Below are positions 10,888 to 24,200 of a stretch of DNA of 64,000 bases, piece after piece (the first letter of the stretch is position 1; every line of letters starts with the position of its first letter). The notes beneath the pieces were generated by a model. That model had not been told where the DNA came from, did no database searches, and was given only the letters and a program-made list of their open reading frames with translations. The DNA is from Varroa destructor (taxonomy: Eukaryota > Arthropoda > Arachnida > Mesostigmata > Varroidae). A program made the position numbers and the translations under genes. Location of the stretch: NCBI RefSeq assembly GCF_002443255.2, contig NW_019211454.1, positions 13,862,481 through 13,926,480 of the forward strand, written 5' to 3'.

Positions 10888-12366
10888 AGAAAAAAAAAAC
10901 TCTTATCTAGCAAAATGAGAGATTTCTTTAAGAATAAAGTGACCCGTTGCACCAACCGGCCATTGTATTTTTAATCCAAGAAGGCTTTACATAAGGTTAT
11001 TATTATATTGACGGGTATGCAGGAATATGATCATTTTATAACCTGATTTAGAGATTAAATTGGATATTCTTCTAATTATTAGATTAATCCTTAATAGAAT
11101 TATGCATTGCACAGTTATTAGCTAAAATAAAAGACAAGACACTGTCGGAACATATTTTTCATTCCTGTAGAGTCGGAATGCTTACTATTTTATGTAGATT
11201 ATTAAGCGAGATTGTTGGTGCATGATACGTATTGTATATTTTTACAGACTTGTTGAAGCTACTAAGAAGGACTTTGTTTAGGCGCATTTGAAAATGATAA
11301 ATGTGCGCGCCAGAAGCGTCTGTCTTTAGCTGAGTTAGTTTTCCGCAAATAAAGCTTGATTACTTTCTCGTTGAAACCTGACTATGCTGAAATTGCTATT
11401 ATTGTTATTTATCCGTTCACTATTGCAAGCTCAGCTCGCTAGCCAGCATGTGGACAGACCTCCTGTTCCGTACACGTGAATCATATAAGGTTAGAAGTAA
11501 AAGCCAATTATATACTTATCATAATAAAATAAAAAGCTTTTCCTTTTATTGTTCAGTGAGGGAAACTGAGGTTGTTTGCCTTATGCTGTGTGACTTGTCA
11601 ATTATCTTGAAAATCTGCATATCTAAACAGCAGAAGCTTCCGTAAGTTCTAATAGACTGGCTAATATCAAAGTCACATAAAATATAACCTACAAAAACTT
11701 CATTATCTCAGCATGTGCATGAGCAAAGCACATACACGCATAAGGTACCTTTACGCAAGATTTTTAATGCGCCTGCACACGTTTTTAACATTTCTCTGCT
11801 CTTGCACATCATGTTAGAAGCAGTTTGGCATTCTCTAAGAAGTAAAAAAAAAACGGTTCTGACCCACGATTTCAAATAGACCAACGATAGATTTCGTATA
11901 GAATGCAAATATTTAATTGGTATCATTATGATCCTGTGTTAAGAACCTTTGAATATCGAAAGTAATGAATGCGCATCAATGATATATTATGCAAAACTAA
12001 AGGATTTATGAAGTCTATGAACGTCGGATGCAAAGTTTATATCGTGCAAAACAAAGCGTTATATTATACTCTGGCACTGAAATTACAAAAGTGGAGCTGA
12101 ACTGGAAGGAACCGAATACTTTGTCACCATCCTTACTGTAACCCTAAACGAACGAATTAACAGGTTATTCGCTCATTGACGAAAAGAACACACCAGACTT
12201 TACAGTTTTGACATCGGGTTGTTTGTTCTCGTTATAACACGTAATGGCTAGTTATTATCTTTCAACAACTATTTCGTTATTTCCTCTGTTTGAAATCATT
12301 GTCACATGATAGTATCAATAATTTTTAATATTATACTTATACGTATTGTCGTGCTATTACTAATCT

Positions 12367-12370
<4 letters not shown>

Positions 12371-12397
<27 letters not shown>
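12371..12397. repeat. (TA)n microsatellite
   Basis: A TA tract of about 27 bases in the intergenic region between coilin and Admp. Confidence 0.9.
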
Positions 12398-13599
12398 CTA
12401 TATAATATTAGTAATTATGTTTTCAAAGAAAAAGTACGGCGGGGCACTACGCAATATCTGCACTTCTGTTTCGACGTTAACCTCCTTTGCCCCTTGGAGA
12501 AGAAACTGGGCCCTAGCAATACGTCATTACCGGCAACCGGCTGTTGACCATTCGCCGTTCAGCCATCTAGTTTAGCCAAGTGTCTACTGAACCGGTTGCC
12601 TGGGGAATCTGTCAGTGCTCCTAAACTTGGAAACAGGCAACGTTGACTGATCTCAAATGAAATTAGCTCCAAATTTTCCGCCTTGACTGATTAATCCTGT
12701 AGTCTTTGCTATTTTAGCTGTCTCTATTAGGTAACAATGTAGGTGTTTTAGAATTAGCTAACTTTTTTTTTCCATAGATGATCTCGTAGATGGTAATCTG
12801 ATACAGAAGGACCAATATTTTTACAGACACTCTTTTTGTTTTCCAATATAAAATCAAGCTCTTTTCTATCGTATGCTTTCGCAAAATCTAGGAGTCAGCA
12901 GGTTGCTAACTGTTCACTCCGGTGACTAAATTGAACTTCTTCCATGTTGCCACAATTCTATAGGCGCATTTTTATGACTTCCATAATATGTCGTCCTAAG
13001 CGGTATAGTTTTGTTATGAGGAGTACCATATGAACTCCGTTTGTCGTTTACAATCAACCATCAAGAGCTATACGTCAGAAGATCTTAGGTCCATAAGAAT
13101 ATGACGGAAGGCGTCGAGCAGCAGAACGGTAACATTTAAACTTTTTTTTCTTACACAGAAAAGCGCATTGCGGAATCTAGCCTACGACAAATAACATATG
13201 ATCCAAATATTTTAGAGATTATCACCGTCACCAATAGTATTTAGGGACACAGAGCGAAATTTTTGTAGCTTTTTGTAAGTTTCTGCTGCTGATTTTTTTT
13301 TTAATCTAAATACATTTCACTGTTTTGTGACAGACTATCATTTACCAATCTTTTCACTTCGTGCGGTCGCTAACCATGTGTAGTTCCCAGTATCTATTCC
13401 TTTACATGCCGATATCTTTTCTTACTCTCATAAACAAAAGAACTTCCACTCTGCGCGTCTCTGAGAACTCACACGATTTTTATAGGAATTAAACAGCAAT
13501 TACCGATCGGCATTTTATTTAGTGAGTGTTTTTTTTCATTTCAATTATTGTACAATACAACAGAATTCACTGCATCTTATTTCAATGGTAATCAAAGAT

Positions 13600-13831
13600 A
13601 GGGCTGACTCGGTGACTAGCAGGGTGACCTTGTGGTTGATTCTAGGATTTGGCCTTCCGTCAAGTCAAGGGTTTTTCTAGGATCGTTATCCTACATGTTA
13701 TTCCTCAGATTGCCAGATATTAACACACATCCGATCCGGTCAGCTAAGCTACCGCCCCATAAGGCCAGGACTGCTTGTCACTGCTTCATTAGTTGCCGTT
13801 ACCCCACGGACATTGACTGACTGACTGACTG
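13600..13831 (+). mobile_element. Possible old tRNA-derived SINE remnant with (TGAC)4 tail
   Basis: The segment begins with a tRNA-like stretch: a GTGGTTGATT element resembling an A box, then CAAGGGTTTTTCTAGG resembling a decayed B box about 40 bases further on. It ends in four perfect TGAC units at 13814-13829. tRNA-derived SINEs often end in a simple repeat. The B box is poor and no target-site duplication was identified, so this is only a suggestion. Confidence 0.25.
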
Positions 13832-14159
13832 TACGGGAGACATTTCTATAATCGTACTATGTCTCTTTTTATTTCAACGATTGCTGCATGGTTATTCATT
13901 AATACTGTACAATATGAGTGTTTTTGTTTGAAACCGTTGAAATTGTCCATTGTACAGTGTGCATTTTTTGAAATATTTGGTGAGAGGTGTTTCTCTTGAG
14001 GACCTACGTGTTTGCTCCCTTTTGCTTTTCGAAAGGACTAAGAATTCTAGGTTTTTCCCAGGTCTCTTGGGTTTTACCTAGACAACACGCATATACCTCC
14101 TTTAAACATGACTATGTCATTATAATTATATAAGTAGTCATGAGATGTATTGTACTAGG

Positions 14160-14170
14160 TTTATTTTATT
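14160..14170 (-). terminator. Candidate Admp polyadenylation signals
   Basis: Two overlapping AATAAA hexamers read on the minus strand (TTTATT on the plus strand at 14160-14165 and 14165-14170). They lie about 865 bases downstream of the Admp stop codon. They would give a 3' UTR of about 0.9 kb. There is no transcript evidence. Confidence 0.3.
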
Positions 14171-15030
14171 TGTAAGGTACGCTTTCTCAACATTAGGTTG
14201 CGCACATATCATTTACAAGTGGTCCTTCATTCGACTAGAAGCAAAAAAAGTTCATACTTGCGGAGATCATGCTTATGCCTTCCACTCTAGTAGGAAAAAA
14301 CAGAGTAGCGTTTCTGAGAATTTCAAGTTCAGATCTTGCTGTTGATGCTGGAAGTGCACCTCCCTTCAGGGATAGCACAGAAGGCTGAAGCAGGTTAGTG
14401 AGCTCAAAACAAGACTCTATGTTTCTACTGCCCGCAACTAATCCCATAGGTTAGACTGACCCATTGGAGCTTACGGGGCTGCTAAGCTGCGTGATAAGAT
14501 GAGCCGTCAACGAAACGAGTTGCAAAGGAATGTTTTATCTCCTCCTGGGACAACAATTGCTACTGACGATTTGATGGCTTCTAACGATAGACCCAGTTAT
14601 CGTACTTGTCTTTAGGTCAACGGTCCTTCTACATTTACTGTAAGACAGCAGCGCAGCCCACGAGGGCACACTGTATTTCATGGAAGTGTTGTATTTTGCA
14701 CTTCTATTACATGTTGGTATTTCCGGCATCAGTTTTGTTTTCTACTTTTGCCGTTGTCTAAAGACAGCCACGGTGACAAGTAAGAGCCGAAGGCTCACAC
14801 GGTGTTCAATAGCATCATTTCAATTATGCTTGTATCAAGTTATCCGTTTAGGTACGCTCAATACACTCGTCGAAGCCTCTATTTCAGATAGATCATTTCC
14901 GCCATATTTAATCTGCTTCTAGAGACAATTCGATGCCTCGAACGTGTTGATAAGTATATAGTTCGCTATTTTCATTACAGATCCTTTTTAGTTCTCTTTT
15001 CTCGTCCATTTGCGATACATTAGTGTCTCG

Positions 15031-15249
15031 CTAGTGGCACCCACAGCTAGCTGCTACCATATCGTTGTATTGCTTCAGGATTACGTTTTCGCTATCGTCA
15101 TAGTACAGAAGGCTGATGGAATACAGTTTATTGGGCACGCAGCATGGTTTACCAACACCCTCGCTGAGGCCAAGTTCGTTGACGATACTTTGAACCGTGG
15201 CGTGATTTGTCGGCCATTGATTTTGCCCCAGAGGGAACGAGCACGACCC
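15031..15249 (-). CDS. Admp: Admp exon 5: C-terminal cystine-knot half and stop
   Basis: The acceptor is CTCTTTTTAG and the exon enters in phase 0. It encodes residues 381-452 and stops at TAG. It carries five of the seven knot cysteines (383, 416, 417, 449, 451). The adjacent CC pair includes the cysteine that forms the inter-subunit bond in BMP dimers. [10 protein letters not shown] is the usual main-helix motif and CGCH is the C-terminus. The correct frame opens only from this acceptor, so a simple ATG-to-stop search misses it. Confidence 0.92.
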   Translation of the reverse strand, partial: GSCSFPLGQNQWPTNHATVQSIVNELGLSEGVGKPCCVPNKLYSISLLYYDDSENVILKQYNDMVAASCGCH

Positions 15250-18200
15250 CTAAAAAGAGAAAAATAGGAACACACCAAAATCGCAATGGGTAATTAAAAG
15301 GTTAAGTTTACAAATAATTGATTACCTTTATTATTATTATTATTATTATTGTATGTATATCCTTCGACCGAGGACACATGTTTGTAGGAGCTCCATTTTT
15401 CTGCTGAGTGGGCACGACATGTGAATGCATATTAAATAGTCCTAATGCACGTTTTGTTATACCGGGCCGGGCAGACGCTTGCCAATGCATCGTCTTACAA
15501 GCAGCCTTACTCCTCCCCTTCCCATTGACATCACTTTTAGCGGCCATGAAGTTGCACCTCATCAGCCAATTCGATGCTGTGCCTTTTGTTACTGTACGTT
15601 ATTACGTCTTTTTATGCTCATGTGCGTTCTTAATGCATCAATGATACATGTGTGTCATTGGTCGTCGTCGTTGTCCGTGTTCTCGTCACCAGAAAATCTT
15701 CTCTTTCGATCAACCTCACCTACTGGTATGATACGATCATCGGCCGCATCGATTATTATTATCACCGTATTACGCATTTATAGTTTGCATACTGGACCAG
15801 GGAGAGAGATAGAGAAAGAGAGAGAGAGAAAGAGCGAGTGAGATAGCGTAAGGAAGAACATTAGGCTATGTTTCCCTACTTTCGCAGCTGGTTTCTTCCC
15901 CGCACGATGAATACACTCGTCATACGGGCAAATCTCCACAACCCGCTACCCACAGATGAGATATATGTAAACCAACTTGTTATTTCTTTGGTAAATAGCA
16001 GCAGTAGTAGCTCGCTAACTCTGTCTCGGTAATAGACTAGAAATAGATCAGGGCGGAGTGGACGATCTTATTAATACATGGAGAACGTTCGATGTCGACG
16101 CGCGGTAAGATGTGCCACGTGAACTTTGGCTAGAAGGTGGATTCGCCGGATTGTCTAGGCTGTAATTTTAATATCTCAGGATGGTAATTGCCCACCGACA
16201 GTACCTTTGGTCCTAACGATACAATTTATGCAATCGTCGAATTAGGGCCATTTTATTTGCGGTCGGCTGGGCTACTCACAGCAGCAACGTCTTTGGCGTT
16301 CATAAACGCTTAAGCTGCACCGTCCAGGATAGTACCATTGAACTCGCCTACTTGTTTTCATCGTGGAGACCCCTTTCGCGCATGATTATCACTGTCCGCT
16401 ATGCCTAATATAGGGAAACTGCGGCTGACCTTTTCTCCGTACGACTAGCCAACAAGGCAGCATAAGAGCTTCAGGTCTATGGAGCAAAATTCCCTTTGCG
16501 CGGTCATGACAACATCGGCAACAACGATGAATCTTCCGGTGGCCTTACCCCCCAAGCTTCTTCGATCGCAGGGGGGCATCGCTAACGTACTCGAAAAATA
16601 CGCGCACAGCCTTTAAAAGTGCAGGGACAGTATTAAATGAAAAGACCTCTTGCTGATACCGCGAATTCTCTTCTTGTCATCGCAGCGCATCAGAGAACAC
16701 AGGGGCCTATGTAGGTTTGTCAGTTTTTCTTGCTATGCGTGTTATGCGCTGTTAAAGAAATTTACTTGGATTCCAGCTACCTAATGCGGGATGTGAAGTA
16801 GTATCTGTAGATGATTAACTAAAGAAGCTTGGTTTGTTAGTCGAGAAAAGTGTGTGTGACTGAGACAAGCAGAGCAAAACTGGATGTAATAGGTCTCTGG
16901 TTGAAGTTATTGTAGCACAGCAAATGTTGACTTAAGCATGTTCCTTAGTAGACTACATTTATTTGCGTGCATTTTGACGGGCTGCAAGCATTGTGTCGTA
17001 CAGTTTGTATATGAATGAGGAAGTGATGACCGGTTTTTTATCAACCAGTCACATAATAATAGTGCTCCTTTGTTTATAGGCTTGCGAGCGTGAGTAACAT
17101 TGTCTCAGTAAATAGATAGTGAACAAATTGCTTTGTATGGATGAAAAAGACAAACTAAAACGACGCAGACCTATCCAGTGGTTATTTTTCGACAAAGAGT
17201 TTTTTTTTACAGACTAAATCGATACAACTACATCTCGCGTTGCTATGATAGAAGTATGTAGATGACAACGGTATGTGTGCGTTGCCCTGTCGGTCTTGAC
17301 CGGTATGTCCTTTGATGCACTCCCAAAAAGCAGAAACAATGAATGAGGTAAAGTCCTGTTTAAGCTGTCAATTAGCATTCGTCATCAGTAGTCATTCCGC
17401 CAATTATAACATGCTGACAATTGGTCCGCAACGGTGATTAAACAGGAAGCAGATGTAATAGTCAGTTCAGCCTGACCTATTGCAACACGCTTGCGCCATT
17501 TAGTCAGGCTCAGGCATACCGATATTGATTCCTGCAATACTCAATCAATATTCAATATGTATCTGCGAAGTCATTATCTACTATAGGCGCGAATTTGTCG
17601 ATTCTGTCTCATCCTTTCTTATGAGCTAGTTCTCTCTGTCTCGCTATTTCGACTAAATGGTTTCGGTCAGAACTCGCTGCCTATTTAATCTAAGCTGCAA
17701 AGATGAGGCCAAACAACTTGATACAAGTGAACGGTACTGGCGCACAGTATGGACGTGCCCATAATCTATGTTCGTGTGCTTTTGTGATAAAAAATTCACG
17801 TCTGGGACGGCACCGCCTAAGAGTAGTAAGTAATGCGCCGTTAAGCGATGCTCATTCAGTTCCGTATGCAGAATATTCGTAGTCGCATGGTTCACCCAGC
17901 GGTCACCTCATCGCTGGAGAAGACGGCTAGGTAAACAAGATAGACCAATATTAGTGCTTCAAAATACGTACAAGGCATGTGCAGGTATACATTATCTCTC
18001 GGCATTCAAAACATACCGCTCTGTATGCGGAGCCCCAAAAGGGAGCTTTGCTTTTTCTTTTTAACGCGAAAAATTCCGGTGAACTATTTGTTATTAGATG
18101 GAGTTTGTATATGTTTCCTTGCCAAGCTCTATTAGAAGAACGCATACGAACCTTGCAATAATAAGCTTGATAGCCTTTCGGTGAAATGATCCACGATGAC

Positions 18201-21200
18201 CAACCAATTTTCTCGAAATCGACGTAGAGGTCATATCGCGCACAAGGCTCCTTCGAATCTTGATAATGAGAATGATGCCCTGACAAAGGATCGGTGCTGG
18301 TTGAGCCAATGACTTCATATTGGGCCGCTGGTGAAAGTGTAGGAACGGACCGACGAGAACGGCTTCGAGAGTCGCCTGCAATTTAACATCAGCGGTATAA
18401 TATGTAATAGAATAATATATATATATACATGATGATCTTTGTCGTTTTTGCAGGTCCAACAGTTTTGACTTTGCTGCGGGGCTCGAGTCCTATTGGTGAT
18501 ATGACAAATTTAGCTGGTTTACAACCATTAGATCAAACGTGTCCATGATATACATATGAGTTTGTCTAATTCTTATATCGCTCAGTTGATCTGCTGAACT
18601 AAGTTACAATTGTTAATTCGGCATCTCAAAAACGTTTATCAAAACCAATCTATGTAAAGGCAAAGAATCGTTATAGCTCCGTTCTAGTAACGTAATTAGG
18701 TGAATAGAAGCTATCGACATCAGCTAAACATGCACTTAACTTATCACTGAATAGTATATGGTGCATAAATATGAACTATAGTAGACGCTAGGAAATACCA
18801 TTCGTGACGACCTATAAAAAAAAAGTGTTGGGTCTGGCTAACTGGGACAATCGGGTCGTTATAAGCGTGTATTTACTGTAGCCATTCCAATAGTTATTTG
18901 TTTTCTGTTAAGTTATGTGCAGATAGCTAAACAATCTGCACGAAAAATACCTAATCTCGCTAGTCGAGATTCGCGTGAATGGTCTGTACACTTAGGTGCT
19001 TCACCGAGTTGAAGTTGAGACGAACTGATTGATTAGCTCCTTTCATTTTTTTTGTTTTTAAGCAAAAAAAAAGTTGAATAGCGAGTATTTAAGCTTCATA
19101 AAAAAAAAAAACTTAAAAATGCAGCTTTGTACTGGTTCGTGTTAAATTCACGCGGGAACTGGTGGTTGGAACGCGCACCAACCTATTTGTAATGTGCGGC
19201 CGTTGTTGATACCGAACTGGACAACAATTTGAAATAAGCTTAGGAACAGCAAGGATTCCATTGCGTCCTTTGACGGCTACAGTTGATACAAAAGTGCCAA
19301 CATTGTGTAGGGAAAACGCTGTGTATTACCCGTTGCGGTAGAATGAAAGGAGCTTCCATCTCCCGACCGTATTATACGTGGTTGAATCGTAAGTAGATTG
19401 CTATGTTTGTCAATAAGCTGTTGTTATTCTGGTTATAAATTAGAAGTGTGATAGTCAATTATGGCAGATGAGGTCTATGGCGAGAACGAACGATTCCTCA
19501 AACGGTTATTCGTTCGAGTCTATTCAACCGCTCTTTTGTGCAGCACGTCATGCAGGATCTTTGTGGGATATATTTGCATTGGGACGGTCGAATCAAAGCG
19601 GGCGTCTGAAGTGTCGAATACGACCGACAGGACATAGACATTATTCAGTTGAATACTGCAGGCAACATCCTTAGCTGAGTTCAGAAAGAGCTTTTAAAAA
19701 ACTAGAATTAATTCGATAAAAAGAAAATTTGTTATCAGTGGGTCACCATTACCAACGTACTACCTATTTCGCGATAAAGAATACTTTCAAAACTGACCAA
19801 ATTTTCGTCTCCTGGACGCCATACATTTTGTTCTTATCGAAATCTAATGTGTAAAAACGTTTTTTTTTTTATTACATGCAGCTAGTGTATTTAGGGTCAG
19901 CGTGAGATTTTAGATAATGACCGCGACAGGGTAGGGCTATAAGGGCTAAAATTTACTTTATGCTACCATTCAAAGCAACAGGTCCCACGGAGAGGAAAGT
20001 ATAAGGAAAATAAAATATAACAGTGTATTTGTCAAGGACAGAAAAATCTTTTACTTTTGTGGCCGAAAAGAGCTTACTATAGCTTATTCATTTCCAAGAA
20101 AATATCTATTAAGGTCATTTATGTTAGTAGTCCATACGATTTCATGTTTTGGTTCAAAGAAAGGCGTCATTTAATACGGCTGAAGGAGAAATGTTTTTCG
20201 GCTTAGAAAGCGTCATGATTACGGCTATATAAGTCCCTGCTTTCTATTATTTACTGCTGAGGTAGAAAAATCAGAGATGACGATTTGTCTACCCCATGTC
20301 TGCGTGAGACTTTCTTGTGCAGTCTGGAGAAGCTTTTCGAATAGCTCAGGTCCTAGCAAATCGATGAATTGTATTTCATTCGTGTCCGCTGTTCACTAGG
20401 GCCAAGTTGACTGTCATTCTAATATAAATAACTATCTATGGTAAGTTTCTGTGATCATTGGCAATGTTATGCATATGTCGAAAGCATTCTGCTGTTCGAC
20501 CGTTAATGAAGTTTTTTTTCCAAATCAATTATATATACATTGTTGACAACAAAGGCACACTTTAATTTAAATTGATTTATAAACACGTTTGCTCTAAGCT
20601 GATTTGTTTTTTATAAGTTTTCTTAAGTTCTCTGTGATGGCATTCAGACTCCACTTCACCCTGGCCACTATGGTCCCCAGCGTGACCATGCAGTAGAATT
20701 TTTATCAATTCATCTTATCGACGATGGCGTTTGTTGCACAGTAAACAATTAGGATTTCTGCTTCCTGAATGACGTATAGGAAACAGAATGGTTGCTACCG
20801 AAATTATGGGAATAACGTATGTTTTCAGTTTGACTGTCCGACCATAAACGAATACTGTCTAGTTAAGTTCGTCCTCGTGTTGTTTGCACACAAGCTATTA
20901 AAAGTGTACATCTTTAGGGTTAATTTGTTATAAAGCACTTTGTCTAGGTACATGTAAATACCCCTGGACCTTTAGAACAGCTTAATTCCTCTCGCGTTTA
21001 GACACTTCATGAAGTATTTCTATGTGACATAATAGACTGTATTGGTTATAACTATTACAGCTGTTGAATTTTACCAATGCCCACCGTCGACTCTTTGATT
21101 CTTGTAGCTGCTGGCATGACTTCTGAACCATCGGCGAGAGTCGCGGCTGTTTGCCCTGTAGCTATTGCTTTTTATAGAACGTAACCTGAGTTCCGCTTAG

Positions 21201-24200
21201 AAATGGAGGACTAGCGAAAAATGAGGTGTTTTTTTTGCGAAAAAAAAACTTAACTGTTCCACATAACATGGTCCAAGAAGAAAACTCTAGAAATTTGTGC
21301 GAATTTATGACCTGTACACGTATGAAACCTTAATATCAGTAAAATTCGAAAAGAAGAAAGTGGCCTATGTAATCTTCATTCTTATATAGCCCAGCTTTCC
21401 CCTACACACACTCGAAGGCTTAATTATCATATATCACACTATTCTCATATAATATAATTATAATAATAGTAATTGTTATAACTAGATGGATAATGCGACT
21501 TATCGACTTACCGAGAGAATACGATTCGGTTGTATTACCATTGCTGCTCATTTCGTTTCGTTGACTTGATCGACCGTCATTACTGAAGACGACAAGTACA
21601 GGCTGTTTTGATACGGAACCAGAACTCGCTGAAGTGCTTCCACCAAACGAGGCCGAAGATTCGCCCGATGACGTCCTGAACGTCCCTATTTGTTTTCGAG
21701 CGAAGCGAAATTGCTGATCAGGCATGCGACGACCCTTCTGGGTTCGGACGGTGAGAAACAGACCGAGGTTAAGTGCCGGATTACGAAGCCAGTCATCCAC
21801 TGCAGCCTTTACATAAAACACCTGCGGCAAAAGCAAAGGGAAAATAAAATTAGATGTCGTGTACATCGAATATACGTCAGAATAACCTTACACCCGTTAT
21901 ATGTTTGATGATTCGTTCAAGCGACCGCCCTTCTGCGCCAAAACGATAGAACCTGCTTCCAATATATGAATGAATGAATAATACATGGTACAACCGTATA
22001 CACTCCAATTAAATTCTAACTAACGGCTTTAACCTTTGTTCTGTCAATCAATGTAATGCAGCGTTGTCTAGATATAGACAAGCAACAATCGTTACTGAAA
22101 GACAGCATGCGGCTATAATCTAATCGTTGACACATTTCAGCACCGCAAGGCAAAACGCTAAGGCAAACATGACAGCTATCTATCTTTTCTGCCCTTTTTT
22201 TTCGTCATAAGCCGATCGATCTATGGCCGAAATTAACCACTATATGGTTCTCTTTGAGGTTTACCTTATTCTTGCTGTTTTCGGATTTAAAGATTCAATA
22301 GTCTGTACGTGTTTTATCGAACATCGTTTTAAGTAAACAACCATCCAGCTAAAATGGATGGAAAAAGCTCGCAAAGGACTGCCCCTCTTGAGCATCGAGC
22401 TTCATTTAGACATCAATTCTGAAGCGAATTGTATTTTGCGTTGTATCGGTCATAATTGCATTTATGTCATATATTAATTTTACAGAATTACGTCTAAGAA
22501 GTGACGACGCTTTTTATTTCGTCCGTTGTTCAATCCCAGGTTGCACTATTTTTTGTAACATACAGTTTAAACGTATATCCAAGTCTATTAAAAGTTTGCT
22601 TGCGGCGCTGTTTTGCTACCCTGTTTTGCACTGTCATATATTTCTAGGAGACGATGGAAAGGTTTTGTTACAGATCCGGTGATAATTACATTGTTTTGCA
22701 AGCTGTAACAGCAATTGCTTGCCCTCTAGCCCACGGCAAACTTCTGTCCAAGATTTTCTACTCTTGTTGGCACCGTAGTTTGTGCTCCTTGTAGACCAAA
22801 GCCCAAAAAACCACCGAACATTTTTACACAATACTAGATGCTGGGTGTGGGCCTGACAGGTCTGTAGAACGAAAGTTTGTGGCTTCGCCGGATTCTTCTC
22901 TTTAAAAACCCTTTGTGATATTCGAGGTGGGGCGGTTGACATAGCTTTACGTGAGTCATCCAAGGAAGTGGTGTGGGCCTAGCTGACCGATGTAGCTTTA
23001 AAGGTGCGGGCTTTTCGTCTGTTAAGGAAACGAAACAGGACAAATGAAAGCTCCCAAAAGCCTTCAGTAAAAGTCTTCCTCTTTGGACCCATTTTGCTCG
23101 GACTCTCTTCTGGAACCATCGACTGACACACACAGCAGGTTCACCGACGTGGTGCTAGGGGCAAAAAGTGAACTGTGCAGTAAACAAAGACAGCAAATTG
23201 CGCTCGATTTGCACATTGCTTTGCTAAGATGCCGTTAAGAAAAGAGTAAAAGCTGGGCTGACTGAATTCGTGAACATTCTTAGCTACTGAAAAGCTGACC
23301 GGAGGCAGAAAACATCAGCTGGGGGAGCTATAATGGGGATAGAGAATATAGAAAAGCATTGGATAATGCTGCTACTGCTTCTGTTGGTACCGGGCCCTTT
23401 GAGGCCGTACGTCTTTTATGTTGGACCTATATCCAAGTACAAAAAAGCTTTTGCTTCCGAAAAGTGGACCTCCAATAGGAAAAGAAGCGAAAAAGAAAAA
23501 TCATCCAAATGCAGGTCAGGTCGTCTCGTGTGTCCAATGGTTTTGACTGGTAAGGCAGGCGTCGATAAGAAATCCTAGGTAATCGATGGCGCCTTGTTTT
23601 GTTGTTCGTCGTTAAGCGCTTGCTTTTGCACCATTCATGGGCACATAAAAGTCCGTGCATTTACGCCTAAACAAAGGATGCAAGAAATGGGAGTTGAGTA
23701 AAGTAATGTAAGAGACTGCTAGGCTCAAAGGAAATAAAAAATAGATAAAAGAAAGGGTCCGTCGTTCAAGAACAGAAACGAGACGGTTCAGAAAAAACAC
23801 AGCACCTACCCGCATGGCCTTGCACTCTGTTCTTATAAGACATTCTTTGTGCACTCGCAGCAGGTGAAATCAAGCGTTTGTTTGTTGTCTGACGAAAGAA
23901 AGCCGAACTGTGCGGTACCAACTGCCAAAATTGTACCAATTTTGAGCTCCTATCGTATTCTCCTCTTCGTCTCTTTCCCCCGTCTGTAGCTCCTTTTTAC
24001 TTCCGCAAGAAAAACTTGTACCTTGCTCGCGGTCAATAGCTACTAGTGGCGCCAGTCGCGGGCGCGTTAATCGTGCAGACGGAAAATGAGGTCAGGCGGC
24101 TGTCCCGAGAATAGAACACTGGGAAACGTCAATGGTTTTTCGTGCGGTGGTCAAGAAATGGTGGAAAGGGAACATTGACTAACAGGACAACGATGCCGAA

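Larger units (their letters stand above)
10563..15030. other. Shared 3' intergenic region between convergent genes
   Basis: Coilin (+) and Admp (-) end facing each other, so both 3' UTRs must lie in these 4.5 kb. No further coding exon was recognised. Besides candidate polyadenylation signals, it holds a TA microsatellite, several A or T runs and a possible SINE remnant. Confidence 0.55.
15250..18151 (-). other. Admp intron 4 (2.9 kb)
   Basis: It splits the mature domain between Lys380 and Gly381. The donor, AAG|GTTCGT, departs from the GTRAGT consensus; the acceptor is good. It contains a (TTA)n tract at 15328-15350 and a purine-rich tract at 15801-15840. No other gene was recognised. Confidence 0.75.

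Noticed and set aside
17653..17895. Minus-strand frame starting with NHAT, like the BMP helix motif, just downstream of Admp exon 4
   Set aside because: It has no CC-V-P pair or C-G-C end and no usable acceptor in the needed phase. The true exon 5 at 15031-15249 completes the knot with correct phase and all cysteines.
18094..18459. 121-codon minus-strand frame over Admp exon 4
   Set aside because: It is in a different frame from the knot coding sequence, so it is a shadow of the real exon.
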